Below are positions 1 to 7,176 of a DNA stretch of 13,649 bases, piece by piece. Every line of letters starts with the position of its first letter. The stretch's first letter is position 1. The notes beneath the pieces were generated by a model. The model was given only the letters and a program-made list of their open reading frames with translations. It was not told the origin of the DNA and did no database searches. The stretch covers positions 1-13,649 of the forward strand of contig JAKVBZ010000115.1 of the NCBI GenBank assembly GCA_022448645.1, in the 5' to 3' direction. The translations under genes and the position numbers were made by a program. Source of the DNA: Pirellulaceae bacterium. GTDB lineage: Bacteria; Planctomycetota; Planctomycetia; Pirellulales; Pirellulaceae.

Positions 1-81
1 GCAATCAACTCCCTTGACGCTTTTCTCTGGCAGGTTTCCTCCTAGACTATCACATTTGCAACCTCAAATAGGGTCGCAGCT

Positions 82-650
82 GTGAAATCGGTCATCATCA
101 TTCCGGCCCCTGCCAAACACATATTCCTGACCGGCGGAGTCGTCAGTTCTTTGGGAAAAGGGCTAACCAGTGCTTCCATCGGAATGCTCTTTGAGCAGCG
201 CGGCTTGACCGTTCCGATAGAGAAATAGATCCCTATATCAACGTCGATCCTGGGACCATGAGTCATTTATTAACACGGTGAAGTCTATCTTTTAGACGAC
301 GGCTCAGAAACCGATTTGGACCTTGGGCATTACGAACGATTCATCAATAGCAACTGACTCGAAATTTCAACTTCACCACTGGCCAGATATACCAGAATGT
401 TATTGAAGAACGGGACAAGGATTTCTCTATCTATGAAGTTCCTTTGAGTCTAGTTGAACACGTATTGGACAACTGGCGAGACCTTTTGCATCGCTTACAT
501 AATCCAGAAACAGAAATCAGTATCGCAGTCGTGGGCAAGTACGCCGAGCACAAAGATGCCTATAAATCAATCTATGAAGCAATCGATCATGTCAGGATAG
601 AACATCACGCTCAAATCCGAATTGGCCGAATTCAGAGTGAAGCCGTCAAG
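82..650 (+). pseudogene. pyrG: Decayed CTP synthase gene (pyrG remnant)
   Basis: Remnant of CTP synthase, which makes CTP from UTP, ATP and glutamine in the cytoplasm. From GTG 82 the first frame reads [20 protein letters not shown] (from about 115), the P-loop start of the synthase domain. It then shifts frame near 226 to give DPYINVDPGTMS (228-263), shifts again to HGEVYLLDDGSETDLDLGHY (274-333), and again near 354 to [16 protein letters not shown]. The text then jumps to [14 protein letters not shown] (near 432), skipping roughly 130 residues of the normal protein, and on to [18 protein letters not shown] and IQSEAV (to about 648). The glutamine amidotransferase half, about 240 residues, is missing. 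Nothing from 651 to 827 is recognisable beyond a possible GICF echo of the amidotransferase GICLG. At least three frameshifts and two deletions mean it cannot encode an enzyme. CTP synthase is normally essential, so an intact copy is expected elsewhere. The identity is very secure; the exact ends are not. Confidence 0.9.
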
Positions 651-800
651 CGAGAGAGGCCAACTGACAGGAATTTGCTTTTCAGCACCAGAACCTCAGC
701 GTACCAAGGGAGAATGGCTCATTGAAGGAGGAAGGAAAGAGGACCGGTGGGACGGTCGAAAGAAAATTCACTGTCGGCGCTGCACACCATGTCGTTCGAC

Positions 801-824
801 GCCAGTGACTCGCTTGTCGCTGGC
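801..824 (-). terminator. Hairpin just after the RND pump stop codon
   Basis: The inverted repeat 801-809 / 816-824 has 9-bp arms with one imperfect pair and a 6-nt loop. It begins 3 nt past the stop codon of the leftward RND gene. There is no T-tract after it on the minus strand, so it is at best a weak or Rho-assisted terminator or an mRNA 3'-end stabiliser. It is followed by a second small palindrome at 791-800. Confidence 0.3.
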
Positions 825-827
825 AGG

Positions 828-3800
828 CTAGGGATGGTCAACGCCCCTGTGTTCCTTAGCAAAAAATCGACAGACCATCGGAATCACGAACAAAGTCACC
901 AGGGTACCGGCGATCAACCCGCCGATCACAACGCGAGCCATAGGAGATTGTAGTTCACCACCCTCGCCCCAGCCTACAGCCAGCGGTAGCATTGCGCAGA
1001 CCGTGGTCAAGGTTGTCATGGAAATGGGACGGAAGCGTCGTACCGCAGCCATTGTCAACAGTTGGTTCCAGGACCAGTTGGGTTCTGCTTGTCGCAACCG
1101 ATTAAGATAGTCGATGAGCACGATCGAATTATTGACAACAATCCCCGCCAGAATAATGACCCCAATGAACGATTGCACATTGAGTGTCGTGTTCGTGGCG
1201 ATGAGAGCGAGAATCACTCCCACCCCGGCTAGTGGAACAGTAAATAAAACAAGAAACGGATCTCGCAAGGATTCAAATTGTGAGGCCATTACCGCATACA
1301 TTAACAGCAACGCCAGGATAAAACCCATACGCAAATCTGCGAAACTTTGTTGTTGATGCTCCCAGTCACCAGCGATCCGATACGTGACGTCGGCAGGCAT
1401 GTCCAGCGCGTTTAGTTGTTTTTCAAGGTCTTCTACCGTATGTCCCAAATCACGATCTTCGACATCAGCATAAATAACGATGGTGCGTTGCTGATCTCGA
1501 CGATTGATCTCAACGTCGCCAGCATCCCGGTTGAAATCCACAATATTCTTCAGCGGCACCAGTTTGTTGACGCCGGATCGCACACAAACTTGTTCGACCG
1601 ATGATGCGCGGTCTCGATCCTTGGCTTGTAAACGAACCCGCACATCAATTTCCTCCCCTTTTTCTCGAAAAAGGGTAGCCCGCGTACCTCGTACAGCCGT
1701 TTCGATCGTTTGGCTGATATCAAGTACGGAGATGCCTAAGAGGCCTGCTTTGGCTCGGTCGATGGTGGCTGCCAACACGGGTCGTTTGGCCGTGTGTTCT
1801 CGATGAACATTGACCAGCCCGGGCGTACGATTCATTTGCTCGACCACTCGGCTTGCAACCCGCTGGATCGTATCCATGTCCGTACCTTGGACATCGATCA
1901 CCAAATTTCCACCGCCGATACCTCGCAATAGGCGCCCCATGATCATGTCTCGTGAAGCTTGCACACGGTATGTCATACCGGGAATCTCGCCCACCATGTC
2001 GGAAACACCAGCACGAATTTCCGTCAAGGTCCGCTCTCGTTCTTGGCGAGGAACTAATTTCACTCGAAAACGGCTGGTGTGCCATTCGTCACCATCTCGC
2101 GCATCATCCCCGACGAAAACTGCCGTTACGAGTTGTTCGTCTAGATTTAGTAATGCTTTTTCGATGAGTTGAGAATGACGGTCGAGAGTTGCTAATTCAA
2201 TTCCCGGTGTCATTTGAGCCGAAATGCCGAGTTGGCTTTCGTCGGTCGACGGCAAAAATTCCGTTCCAATGATGGGGGTCCAGCCTACGATGATCGCGGA
2301 AAGCATTAGGATCAGTAAAAATCCGATTCCCAGTCCCATGCGGGTTAAAACCATGCCCAGACTCCAACCGTAAAGGGCTTCGCAAAGGCTCCACCCTTGG
2401 CGCATGACGTTGCGCAGGGGGCGGATGGCACGATGCAACAGGCTAGTAGAAATGCCTGCCCTAGCAGGATTTGTCCAAACCGTCGTGAGTACAGGAGTTA
2501 ATGTAAGACTGACCAGCAGCGAACAGGTCAACGACATGGTGACAACCCACGCCAGTTGATGCAGCAGAATCCCGGTGATGCCTTGCACAAATAACAGTGG
2601 CAAGAAAACAATTAGTGTCGTTACCGTGCTGGCTGTAATCGCTCCTGCGACTTCGCTCGTGCCTGTGATTGCCGCGTTCGTCGCATCGAGCCCTTCATCG
2701 CGTTTGCGAAAGATGCTTTCGAGAACCACAATCGAGTTGTCGACTAACAGGCCGATTCCCAGTGCGAGGCCCCCAAACGAGATCATATTCAATGAAAATC
2801 CCTGAAAATAGATCATCACAAAAGTTGCCAGAGCCGAAAGTGGTATCGAGATGGCAATCACTAGAGCGCTGCGAAAACTCTGTAAAAATAAAATCATCAC
2901 CACGACCGCGAGCAACATTCCGTACACCGCCGACCAGGCAACGTTGTACATGGCTTGCCGTATAAAGTCCGATTTGTCGATGCGGATCGTTAGTGTGACA
3001 TCTGTCCGTCGGCGGTTCAGGTTTTTGACGGTACGGTGAATTTGCTCACTGACATTAATCGTATTCGCTCCGGATTCCTTGATGATATAAAGCATCAGTC
3101 CCGGGACACCATTCGTGCGAGTTAATTCAGTTTGTTCTTCGATGCCATCGACGACTTGACCAATATCTTTGATGCGGACAATCCGTTCTCCTTCTTGGCG
3201 CACGACAGTTTCTCGAATTTGGTCTAGATTTTGAAACTCTCCCCGGCTGCGCACCAGCCATTTCAAGTGACTTTCCGTCAAATCACCGGCAGGTTGATTG
3301 GTATTTTCTCGCTGTAAAGCTGAGACCACGTCCCGTACGGAAACTTGTCTTGCTTCGAGTGCAGGTCGGATCAGATCGACTTGTATCTCACGACGCACCC
3401 TACCGCGAATATGAACTCGTGCCACTCCCGGTAGCCGTTCCATTTGGGGGGCAATCTGTTTTTCCGCCAACAGGGTCAGATCCCGTGGATCCATTTCACT
3501 GGTAAGGCCAACAAACATAATGGGAGAATCGTTGACGTTATGCCGGTAAATGTAGGGTCCCTCCAGGTCTTCTGGCAGTAAACTGTGGATTTTCTCCACC
3601 GCTTGCCGTAGATCATGGATGGCGGTGTCAACAGCAACACCCCACTGCAGGCGAATCAAAACCGTACTGCTACCCTCGGTGCTGCTGCTAAAAATCTCGT
3701 CCACTCCGGTGACGGAGCTGAATGCCTGTTCCAGCAATTGGGTAACGCGAGTTTCGACTTCATAAGGCCCGGCGCCTTCATAGATCGCAATCACACTGAC

Positions 3801-3932
3801 AGAGGGATACGTGACATTCGGCAGCAGGTCCACATTCAGATTGCGTAGCGAGGTGATTCCGAGAAGCACGACGATCAGACAAGCCATGGCGGTAGAGATC
3901 GGACGTGATAACGCCAAGCGTGTCAGAAACAT
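828..3932 (-). CDS. RND-family efflux pump, inner-membrane subunit (AcrB/HAE1-like)
   Basis: Proton-driven inner-membrane pump that works with a periplasmic adaptor and an outer-membrane channel to expel drugs or other amphiphiles. The 1034 residues are the normal full length for the family. Visible features are TM1 at about 12-30, the first periplasmic loop (porter domain) to about 330, a TM2-TM6 block at about 335-485, TM7 at about 530-550 followed by the typical IIGTEFLPSTDES, the second porter loop to about 865, and TM8-TM12 at about 870-1020. The TM4 proton-relay motif is GIGLLVDNSIVVLESI with one Asp (D398) and Asn where AcrB has a second Asp; TM10 has GIVVNNSIVLIDYLNRLR. This pattern is commoner in the broad environmental HAE1 groups than in AcrB itself, so substrates cannot be predicted. 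The ATG is preceded by an in-frame stop 36 nt upstream and no other start lies between, so the start is firm although no Shine-Dalgarno is visible. It lies 90 bp downstream of the adaptor gene in the same operon. Confidence 0.95.
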   Translation of the reverse strand: MFLTRLALSRPISTAMACLIVVLLGITSLRNLNVDLLPNVTYPSVSVIAIYEGAGPYEVETRVTQLLEQAFSSVTGVDEIFSSSTEGSSTVLIRLQWGVAVDTAIHDLRQAVEKIHSLLPEDLEGPYIYRHNVNDSPIMFVGLTSEMDPRDLTLLAEKQIAPQMERLPGVARVHIRGRVRREIQVDLIRPALEARQVSVRDVVSALQRENTNQPAGDLTESHLKWLVRSRGEFQNLDQIRETVVRQEGERIVRIKDIGQVVDGIEEQTELTRTNGVPGLMLYIIKESGANTINVSEQIHRTVKNLNRRRTDVTLTIRIDKSDFIRQAMYNVAWSAVYGMLLAVVVMILFLQSFRSALVIAISIPLSALATFVMIYFQGFSLNMISFGGLALGIGLLVDNSIVVLESIFRKRDEGLDATNAAITGTSEVAGAITASTVTTLIVFLPLLFVQGITGILLHQLAWVVTMSLTCSLLVSLTLTPVLTTVWTNPARAGISTSLLHRAIRPLRNVMRQGWSLCEALYGWSLGMVLTRMGLGIGFLLILMLSAIIVGWTPIIGTEFLPSTDESQLGISAQMTPGIELATLDRHSQLIEKALLNLDEQLVTAVFVGDDARDGDEWHTSRFRVKLVPRQERERTLTEIRAGVSDMVGEIPGMTYRVQASRDMIMGRLLRGIGGGNLVIDVQGTDMDTIQRVASRVVEQMNRTPGLVNVHREHTAKRPVLAATIDRAKAGLLGISVLDISQTIETAVRGTRATLFREKGEEIDVRVRLQAKDRDRASSVEQVCVRSGVNKLVPLKNIVDFNRDAGDVEINRRDQQRTIVIYADVEDRDLGHTVEDLEKQLNALDMPADVTYRIAGDWEHQQQSFADLRMGFILALLLMYAVMASQFESLRDPFLVLFTVPLAGVGVILALIATNTTLNVQSFIGVIILAGIVVNNSIVLIDYLNRLRQAEPNWSWNQLLTMAAVRRFRPISMTTLTTVCAMLPLAVGWGEGGELQSPMARVVIGGLIAGTLVTLFVIPMVCRFFAKEHRGVDHP

Positions 3933-3953
3933 AGCAGGTAACCGCGGGAAATG

Positions 3954-3976
3954 CTGCCACGGTCAACAGGTGGCAG
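3954..3976. repeat. Perfect 7-bp inverted repeat between adaptor and pump genes
   Basis: CTGCCAC (3954-3960) and GTGGCAG (3970-3976) form a perfect stem with a 9-nt loop in the 90-bp space between the two efflux genes, about 21 nt upstream of the pump ATG. It could adjust the adaptor:pump ratio by mRNA processing or translation, but no U-tract follows, so a terminator is unlikely. The function is inferred only. Confidence 0.35.
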
Positions 3977-4022
3977 GAAAAGTTCGCCCATGATGGCCAT
4001 GTTTTTGCTCGTGATCCAGTTG

Positions 4023-5213
4023 TTAGGATTTAACAACCTTGATGTCCTCACTTTGAAGAACCGGCGAAACAGATTGACCGTTCTTTAATAACCGATTTCC
4101 TAAAAGAATGACCTGTTGGTTCGTTTCCAAGCCTTGCAGAATTTCGACAAATTGGTCCGTGACCATTCCCACTATGACACTACAACGTTTGGCAACAGGA
4201 GGATTTCCCTCAACAACAAAAACCGTTGGCACATCGCCGTTTTCCAGTAACGCTGTTTTGGGAATGACTTTTATACCTTTCCGTTCTTCAAAAACAAGTT
4301 TCACACGGGCATGCATACCGGGATTCAATAAATGTTCGTGGTTTGGGATTTCAACAAACACCTCAGCAGTGCGAGTTTCTGGGTCCAGGACTGGCGATTT
4401 GCGGGTGAGCACACCCATGAACCGCTCATTGGGGAACGGATCGACTTGTACGATCGCTTTTTGTCCGACATGAACTTTTTGGTAATCTTTTTCTGCCACA
4501 TGAATCACCATTTTGATCCGATCAATAGACACGATTCGCAGTATGGGGTCGTCTGGATTTGCCAAATCACCCACCTCGACGAGACGTTCGGCGACCTCGC
4601 CTGTCATGGGTGCTGTTAAAGAACACTTATCGAGTTCGATACGGGCTTCTTCGATCGCAGAATTGGCTTCTACCAGTAGGGCTTGGCTCAATGCCAGTTC
4701 GGCCTTTGCAATCGACAATTGTGCCAGTGACTCTTCGTGTTCCTGTTGGGTGACCGCGGCTGATTCGAGCGCGGGAATCTGTCGTGTGACGGTCGCTTCT
4801 GCGAGGTCTCTTTTCGCTTCATGAGCACGAATGTCAGCTTGCTGCACTTTCCAGGCAGCTTGCATTCTGGAGAGTTTTTCTCGTTGCAACTCATCATCTA
4901 TCTGCACAACGAGCTGGCCGTCAGTCTCGCTTGTCGGCCCTTGCACCGAATGTCCCACATCGAACATGACTTGAGTAATGTATCCACGCCCCGGCGATCG
5001 AATAATGACCTCGGCATCTGCCTCAAGGCTACCCACTAATTCCACTTCATCAATGAGCTTTCGGGATTGTACGGACACCACCGTAACAGCTAGTCGCGTA
5101 GATTTCGGTGGTTGCAGAGGGGTAGCAACATCGGTCTCAACATGTTGAAAGGTATACCATCCTACGGATCCGGAAGTCGCTAAAACAATGCAGGCCAGAA
5201 AGTACTTAAGCAC
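4023..5213 (-). CDS. RND efflux periplasmic adaptor (membrane fusion protein)
   Basis: Adaptor that bridges the RND pump in the inner membrane to an outer-membrane TolC-type channel. The 396 residues are a usual length. An N-terminal hydrophobic segment at 4-20 is a membrane anchor or signal, with no convincing lipobox. The first half of the barrel-sandwich (lipoyl-like) domain, about 60-110, contains SPGRGYITQVMFDVGHSV. An Ala/Glu/Gln-rich coiled-coil hairpin spans about 112-195, and the second lipoyl half is LTAPMTGEVAERLVEVGD (about 199-216). The beta-barrel (about 230-310) includes DPETRTAEVFVEIPN and LLNPGMHARVKL, and the membrane-proximal domain runs to the end. The start is GTG: an in-frame TAA lies 24 nt upstream, and an AAAAAGG stretch sits about 8 nt before the GTG. 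It is first in a two-gene operon with the pump. No regulator or TolC gene is nearby, so the outer-membrane partner is presumably encoded elsewhere. Confidence 0.93.
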   Translation of the reverse strand: MLKYFLACIVLATSGSVGWYTFQHVETDVATPLQPPKSTRLAVTVVSVQSRKLIDEVELVGSLEADAEVIIRSPGRGYITQVMFDVGHSVQGPTSETDGQLVVQIDDELQREKLSRMQAAWKVQQADIRAHEAKRDLAEATVTRQIPALESAAVTQQEHEESLAQLSIAKAELALSQALLVEANSAIEEARIELDKCSLTAPMTGEVAERLVEVGDLANPDDPILRIVSIDRIKMVIHVAEKDYQKVHVGQKAIVQVDPFPNERFMGVLTRKSPVLDPETRTAEVFVEIPNHEHLLNPGMHARVKLVFEERKGIKVIPKTALLENGDVPTVFVVEGNPPVAKRCSVIVGMVTDQFVEILQGLETNQQVILLGNRLLKNGQSVSPVLQSEDIKVVKS

Positions 5214-5590
5214 CAGGCAACCTTTTTAAAGAAAGGGATAAAATACATTTTTTTCTGGGGGGGTTCCAGCATAACAGGGACGGTGGCACGCTTCAACAAG
5301 AGACGTACACGATTCAGATTCTTTAAAAAAGATCCTCGGTATAGCGCTATGTGCGCCATCTCCATGCAAAGGCATTTGTTGTCTCATGGAACCAATGGCG
5401 CCGTGTTATCGACCGACTTTGGAAAATAGACTACGTGGAATAAAAACGGACAGAAGAAGTCGAAAGGTACTTAAAAGGATGGCAAGTGGTCGGTATCGAG
5501 GTGAGATGTCGCGACCGGAAACTAGCCGAAATCACCATCGAGCCAGCCGTGTAACACCGTGGTAGCAGGCATCCTTATTCGTCGTCGGAA
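5214..5590. other. Gap with a broken, unrecognised reading frame
   Basis: This space between the adaptor and isomerase genes contains the efflux promoter candidate on its left side. On the plus strand the frame from 5345 to the TAA at 5552-5554 stays open for about 69 codons except for a single TAA at 5441-5443. The two halves read RHLHAKAFVVSWNQWRRVID and VERYLKGWQVVGIEVRCRD. The composition (Trp, Arg, amphipathic spacing) looks like protein rather than noise, so it may be the tail of a decayed gene, but I do not recognise a family. No convincing terminator for the isomerase gene was found here. Confidence 0.3.
5268..5296 (-). promoter_or_regulatory. Candidate promoter of the efflux operon
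   Basis: On the minus strand TTGAAG (5291-5296) and TATGCT (5268-5273) are separated by exactly 17 bp; each box matches 4 of 6 sigma-70 consensus bases. They lie about 55 bp upstream of the adaptor GTG. A run of seven C then seven A (minus strand; 5257-5263 and 5248-5254) follows in the leader, roughly where transcription would begin. The call is plausible, but a match this weak can occur by chance. Confidence 0.3.
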
Positions 5591-6556
5591 TTAATACCTC
5601 AATGCATCCAACTCGTAGAACGCCCGCTCCATCTCCACGATACGCTCGATTTCCTTGAGCATTTGCAGCGGTTGCGACACGTATTCGCGCAGAGTCTTTG
5701 TATCTCCGCTCTCGGCCATCGATTTTGCGTCCTGCTGCCCATACATGCCGATGCCGGGTGTGCTCTGGAGGATCTGCTGTGAGGTCTGCGGCATGTAGAA
5801 AGAGAGATAGCCTTCGTAGCCGATCTCTTTGAGCAAGCACACGATGTCCTTGAATGGGAAATGGCCGGTACCGTGCGTCGCGTGATTCGACTCATTGAAA
5901 TGATAGTGCTTGATATGTTTCCCAGCACGGCGGACCGCCTGGACTATCGAGGATTCCCCCACGTTCATGTGGAAATTGTCGGGCTGCACCCCAAGGTTGT
6001 CGAGCTTCAGCTCTGTCACGTAGTTGACTGCTTCGTGGACCGTGGTCAGCACGCCGGGAAGTCCCTCGTAACAGTTCAGCGGTTCGAGGACGATCACGAT
6101 CCCGTATTGCGTCGCGTGGTTGCAGATGTCGACGATCGACTCCATGAAGTTTTTGCGCAGGTCAGAGATGGACTCGATTGGAAACGGCAGCTGCGGAACC
6201 GCAGGTTGCGCAGCGCAAAGATTCATGAAGGTTGCGCCAATTTCGGCGGCAAGGTCAACTGTATCCTTCGCGTACTGCACTGACCGAGCTCGAATGGCCC
6301 CATCGACACTGGCCAGATTCCGCTCCTCGCCGGCGTGGTAGTACCCCCAGGCTCCGAGTACTTCCGGCACTTCTAGTCCGGCTTCCGCCGCCATTTTCCG
6401 CCACTCTTTGCCGTCCATTCGGGTAGGGTCGCCAGGAACATCCACCCCGTCGTAACCGGCTTCCGCCAGGGCTGCCATGATCTCGCGCGGCGTTTCCAGC
6501 ATGTTGTAACCGATCCACGGCATCGTGTCGGTAACGACCGTATATTTGAATCCCAT
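5591..6556 (-). CDS. Sugar phosphate isomerase/epimerase family protein (xylose-isomerase-like TIM barrel)
   Basis: A cytoplasmic TIM-barrel protein of the AP-endonuclease-2/xylose-isomerase-like fold, 321 residues with no signal peptide. Enzymes of this family (for example tagatose 3-epimerase, inosose dehydratase relatives and hydroxypyruvate isomerase) bind one divalent metal with Glu-Asp-His-Glu. Candidate ligands are E158 in VLEPLNCYEG, D193 in QPDNFHMN and H219 in KHYHFNESNH. At the fourth position (GYEGYLSFYMPQ, about 248-257), where a Glu is expected, this protein has Y254, so the metal site may be incomplete or a different residue may serve. The C-terminus after about 258 is an extended helical tail. 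The start is strongly supported: AGGAG at 6563-6567, 6 nt before the ATG. A hairpin (6575-6605) sits just upstream of that ribosome site. The gene stands alone, and its substrate cannot be deduced from the neighbours. Confidence 0.85.
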   Translation of the reverse strand: MGFKYTVVTDTMPWIGYNMLETPREIMAALAEAGYDGVDVPGDPTRMDGKEWRKMAAEAGLEVPEVLGAWGYYHAGEERNLASVDGAIRARSVQYAKDTVDLAAEIGATFMNLCAAQPAVPQLPFPIESISDLRKNFMESIVDICNHATQYGIVIVLEPLNCYEGLPGVLTTVHEAVNYVTELKLDNLGVQPDNFHMNVGESSIVQAVRRAGKHIKHYHFNESNHATHGTGHFPFKDIVCLLKEIGYEGYLSFYMPQTSQQILQSTPGIGMYGQQDAKSMAESGDTKTLREYVSQPLQMLKEIERIVEMERAFYELDALRY

Positions 6557-6574
6557 TAGGTACTCCTGTTTTCA

Positions 6575-6605
6575 CTGCTCGCTGTCCCAGTTCACAGGCG
6601 AGCAG
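6575..6605 (-). promoter_or_regulatory. 8-bp inverted repeat in the isomerase leader
   Basis: CTGCTCGC (6575-6582) and GCGAGCAG (6598-6605) form a perfect 8-bp GC-rich stem with a 15-nt loop, ending 19 nt upstream of the isomerase ATG and 7 nt upstream of its Shine-Dalgarno. It could be a leader hairpin, an operator, or the leftover terminator of something upstream; the sequence does not decide which. Confidence 0.35.
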
Positions 6606-6938
6606 GGATTTCTGTCAAGTGATAGTCATTCCAACTGTCGTCATCGAGTGTTACCAGCACGATGTGGTTTTAAACGCAGGTTGGCCCAGGAAAAAGTAGT
6701 ATAGCTACATTTTGTGTCACCGTAGAAGCCCTCGCCGGCCGCGATGATATCAAGGACCGCTCCGAAGACCACCTGCTGTAGGAATTCGGATGCGTACTTT
6801 GCAATTCACACATCGATAATGGCCTGATCGGTGTCATCAAAATTTAGACGACGAGTACACTTGGTACACTGGACAACTTGTCTGTGGTATTGTCCTGCTC
6901 CCGTATCCGTATCTATTGCCTGAACTGAGATTCGTTGT

Positions 6939-7101
6939 TCAAACAACACCAATCTGCTTGAGATCATTCGAACATTCAGTACGTCGATCCGCTTCACGCG
7001 CTGTCTACACCGCAAGTAACTACAGGGCAATCAAAATGGCAACGATGGCAATCCCGACCGCCAATTCGGTGAGCGTAAAGGCTGCTGAATGAGCAGCGCA
7101 T
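6939..7101 (-). pseudogene. Decayed DUF1559 prepilin-like gene, N-terminal remnant
   Basis: Remnant of a DUF1559 protein, the planctomycete secreted family that begins with a type-IV-pilin-like cleavage/methylation motif. From ATG 7101 the text reads MRCSFS, then after a one-base frame slip AFTLTELAVGIAIVAILIAL, matching the family start RxAFTLVELLVVIAIIGILIALLLPAVQ. A TAG follows, then LLAV, a second TAG where the family has Gln, then TAREADRRTECSNDLKQIG, matching AREAARRxQCxNNLKQIG. A TGA at 6939-6941 ends the recognisable part. The remaining 250 or so residues of a normal family member, including the C-terminal GxVNxxFADGSVR-type signature, are not found downstream. With two in-frame stops, a frameshift and truncation it is dead. 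Such genes are present in tens of copies in many planctomycetes, so loss of one would be tolerated. Confidence 0.85.
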
Positions 7102-7140
7102 TACATCGGTTCTCCACCCGTGCGCCAATGATTCTACGTA

Positions 7141-7169
7141 TTGGGACAACCGATTGGATGAATTATACT
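7141..7169 (+). promoter_or_regulatory. Promoter for the dihaem propeller gene, giving a leaderless mRNA
   Basis: TTGGGA (7141-7146) and TATACT (7164-7169) are separated by exactly 17 bp, matching the sigma-70 consensus at 4/6 and 5/6 bases. The -10 box ends 7 nt before the ATG at 7177, so transcription should begin at or within a base of the start codon. That fits the absence of any Shine-Dalgarno there. Confidence 0.5.
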
Positions 7170-7176
7170 AGTACCT

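Larger units (their letters stand above)
6557..7176. other. 620-bp divergent intergenic region with gene debris
   Basis: This separates the leftward isomerase from the rightward haem-propeller gene. It contains the isomerase leader hairpin, a prepilin pseudogene (6939-7101, minus) and the promoter of the haem protein (7141-7169). On the minus strand a further frame runs from about 7030 to about 6650 broken only by a TGA at about 6806-6808: the first part includes a CxxC-like QCTKCTRRLNFDD stretch, the second reads YASEFLQQVVFGAVLDIIAA. I do not recognise it. A TATACT -10-like box on the minus strand near 6700 lacks a good -35. Confidence 0.4.

Noticed and set aside
1..81. Possible promoter (TTGACG at 14-19) for the pyrG remnant
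   Set aside because: No -10 box at proper spacing and the gene it would serve is dead.
42..266. 74-codon minus-strand frame over the pyrG remnant
   Set aside because: It is the complement of recognisable CTP synthase text and has no coding signature of its own.
444..725. 93-codon frame as an independent small gene
   Set aside because: Its first two thirds are the C-terminal part of the CTP synthase amidoligase domain continuing in frame from upstream; it is part of the pyrG remnant.
1720..2085. 121-codon minus-strand reading frame inside the RND gene
   Set aside because: It overlaps the RND pump in another frame, is low in hydrophobic structure and rich in Arg, Ser and His as frame shadows are, and has no ribosome site or family resemblance.
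5861..6283. 140-codon plus-strand frame opposite the isomerase
   Set aside because: Antisense to a gene with a good Shine-Dalgarno and conserved metal-site motifs; no homology seen.
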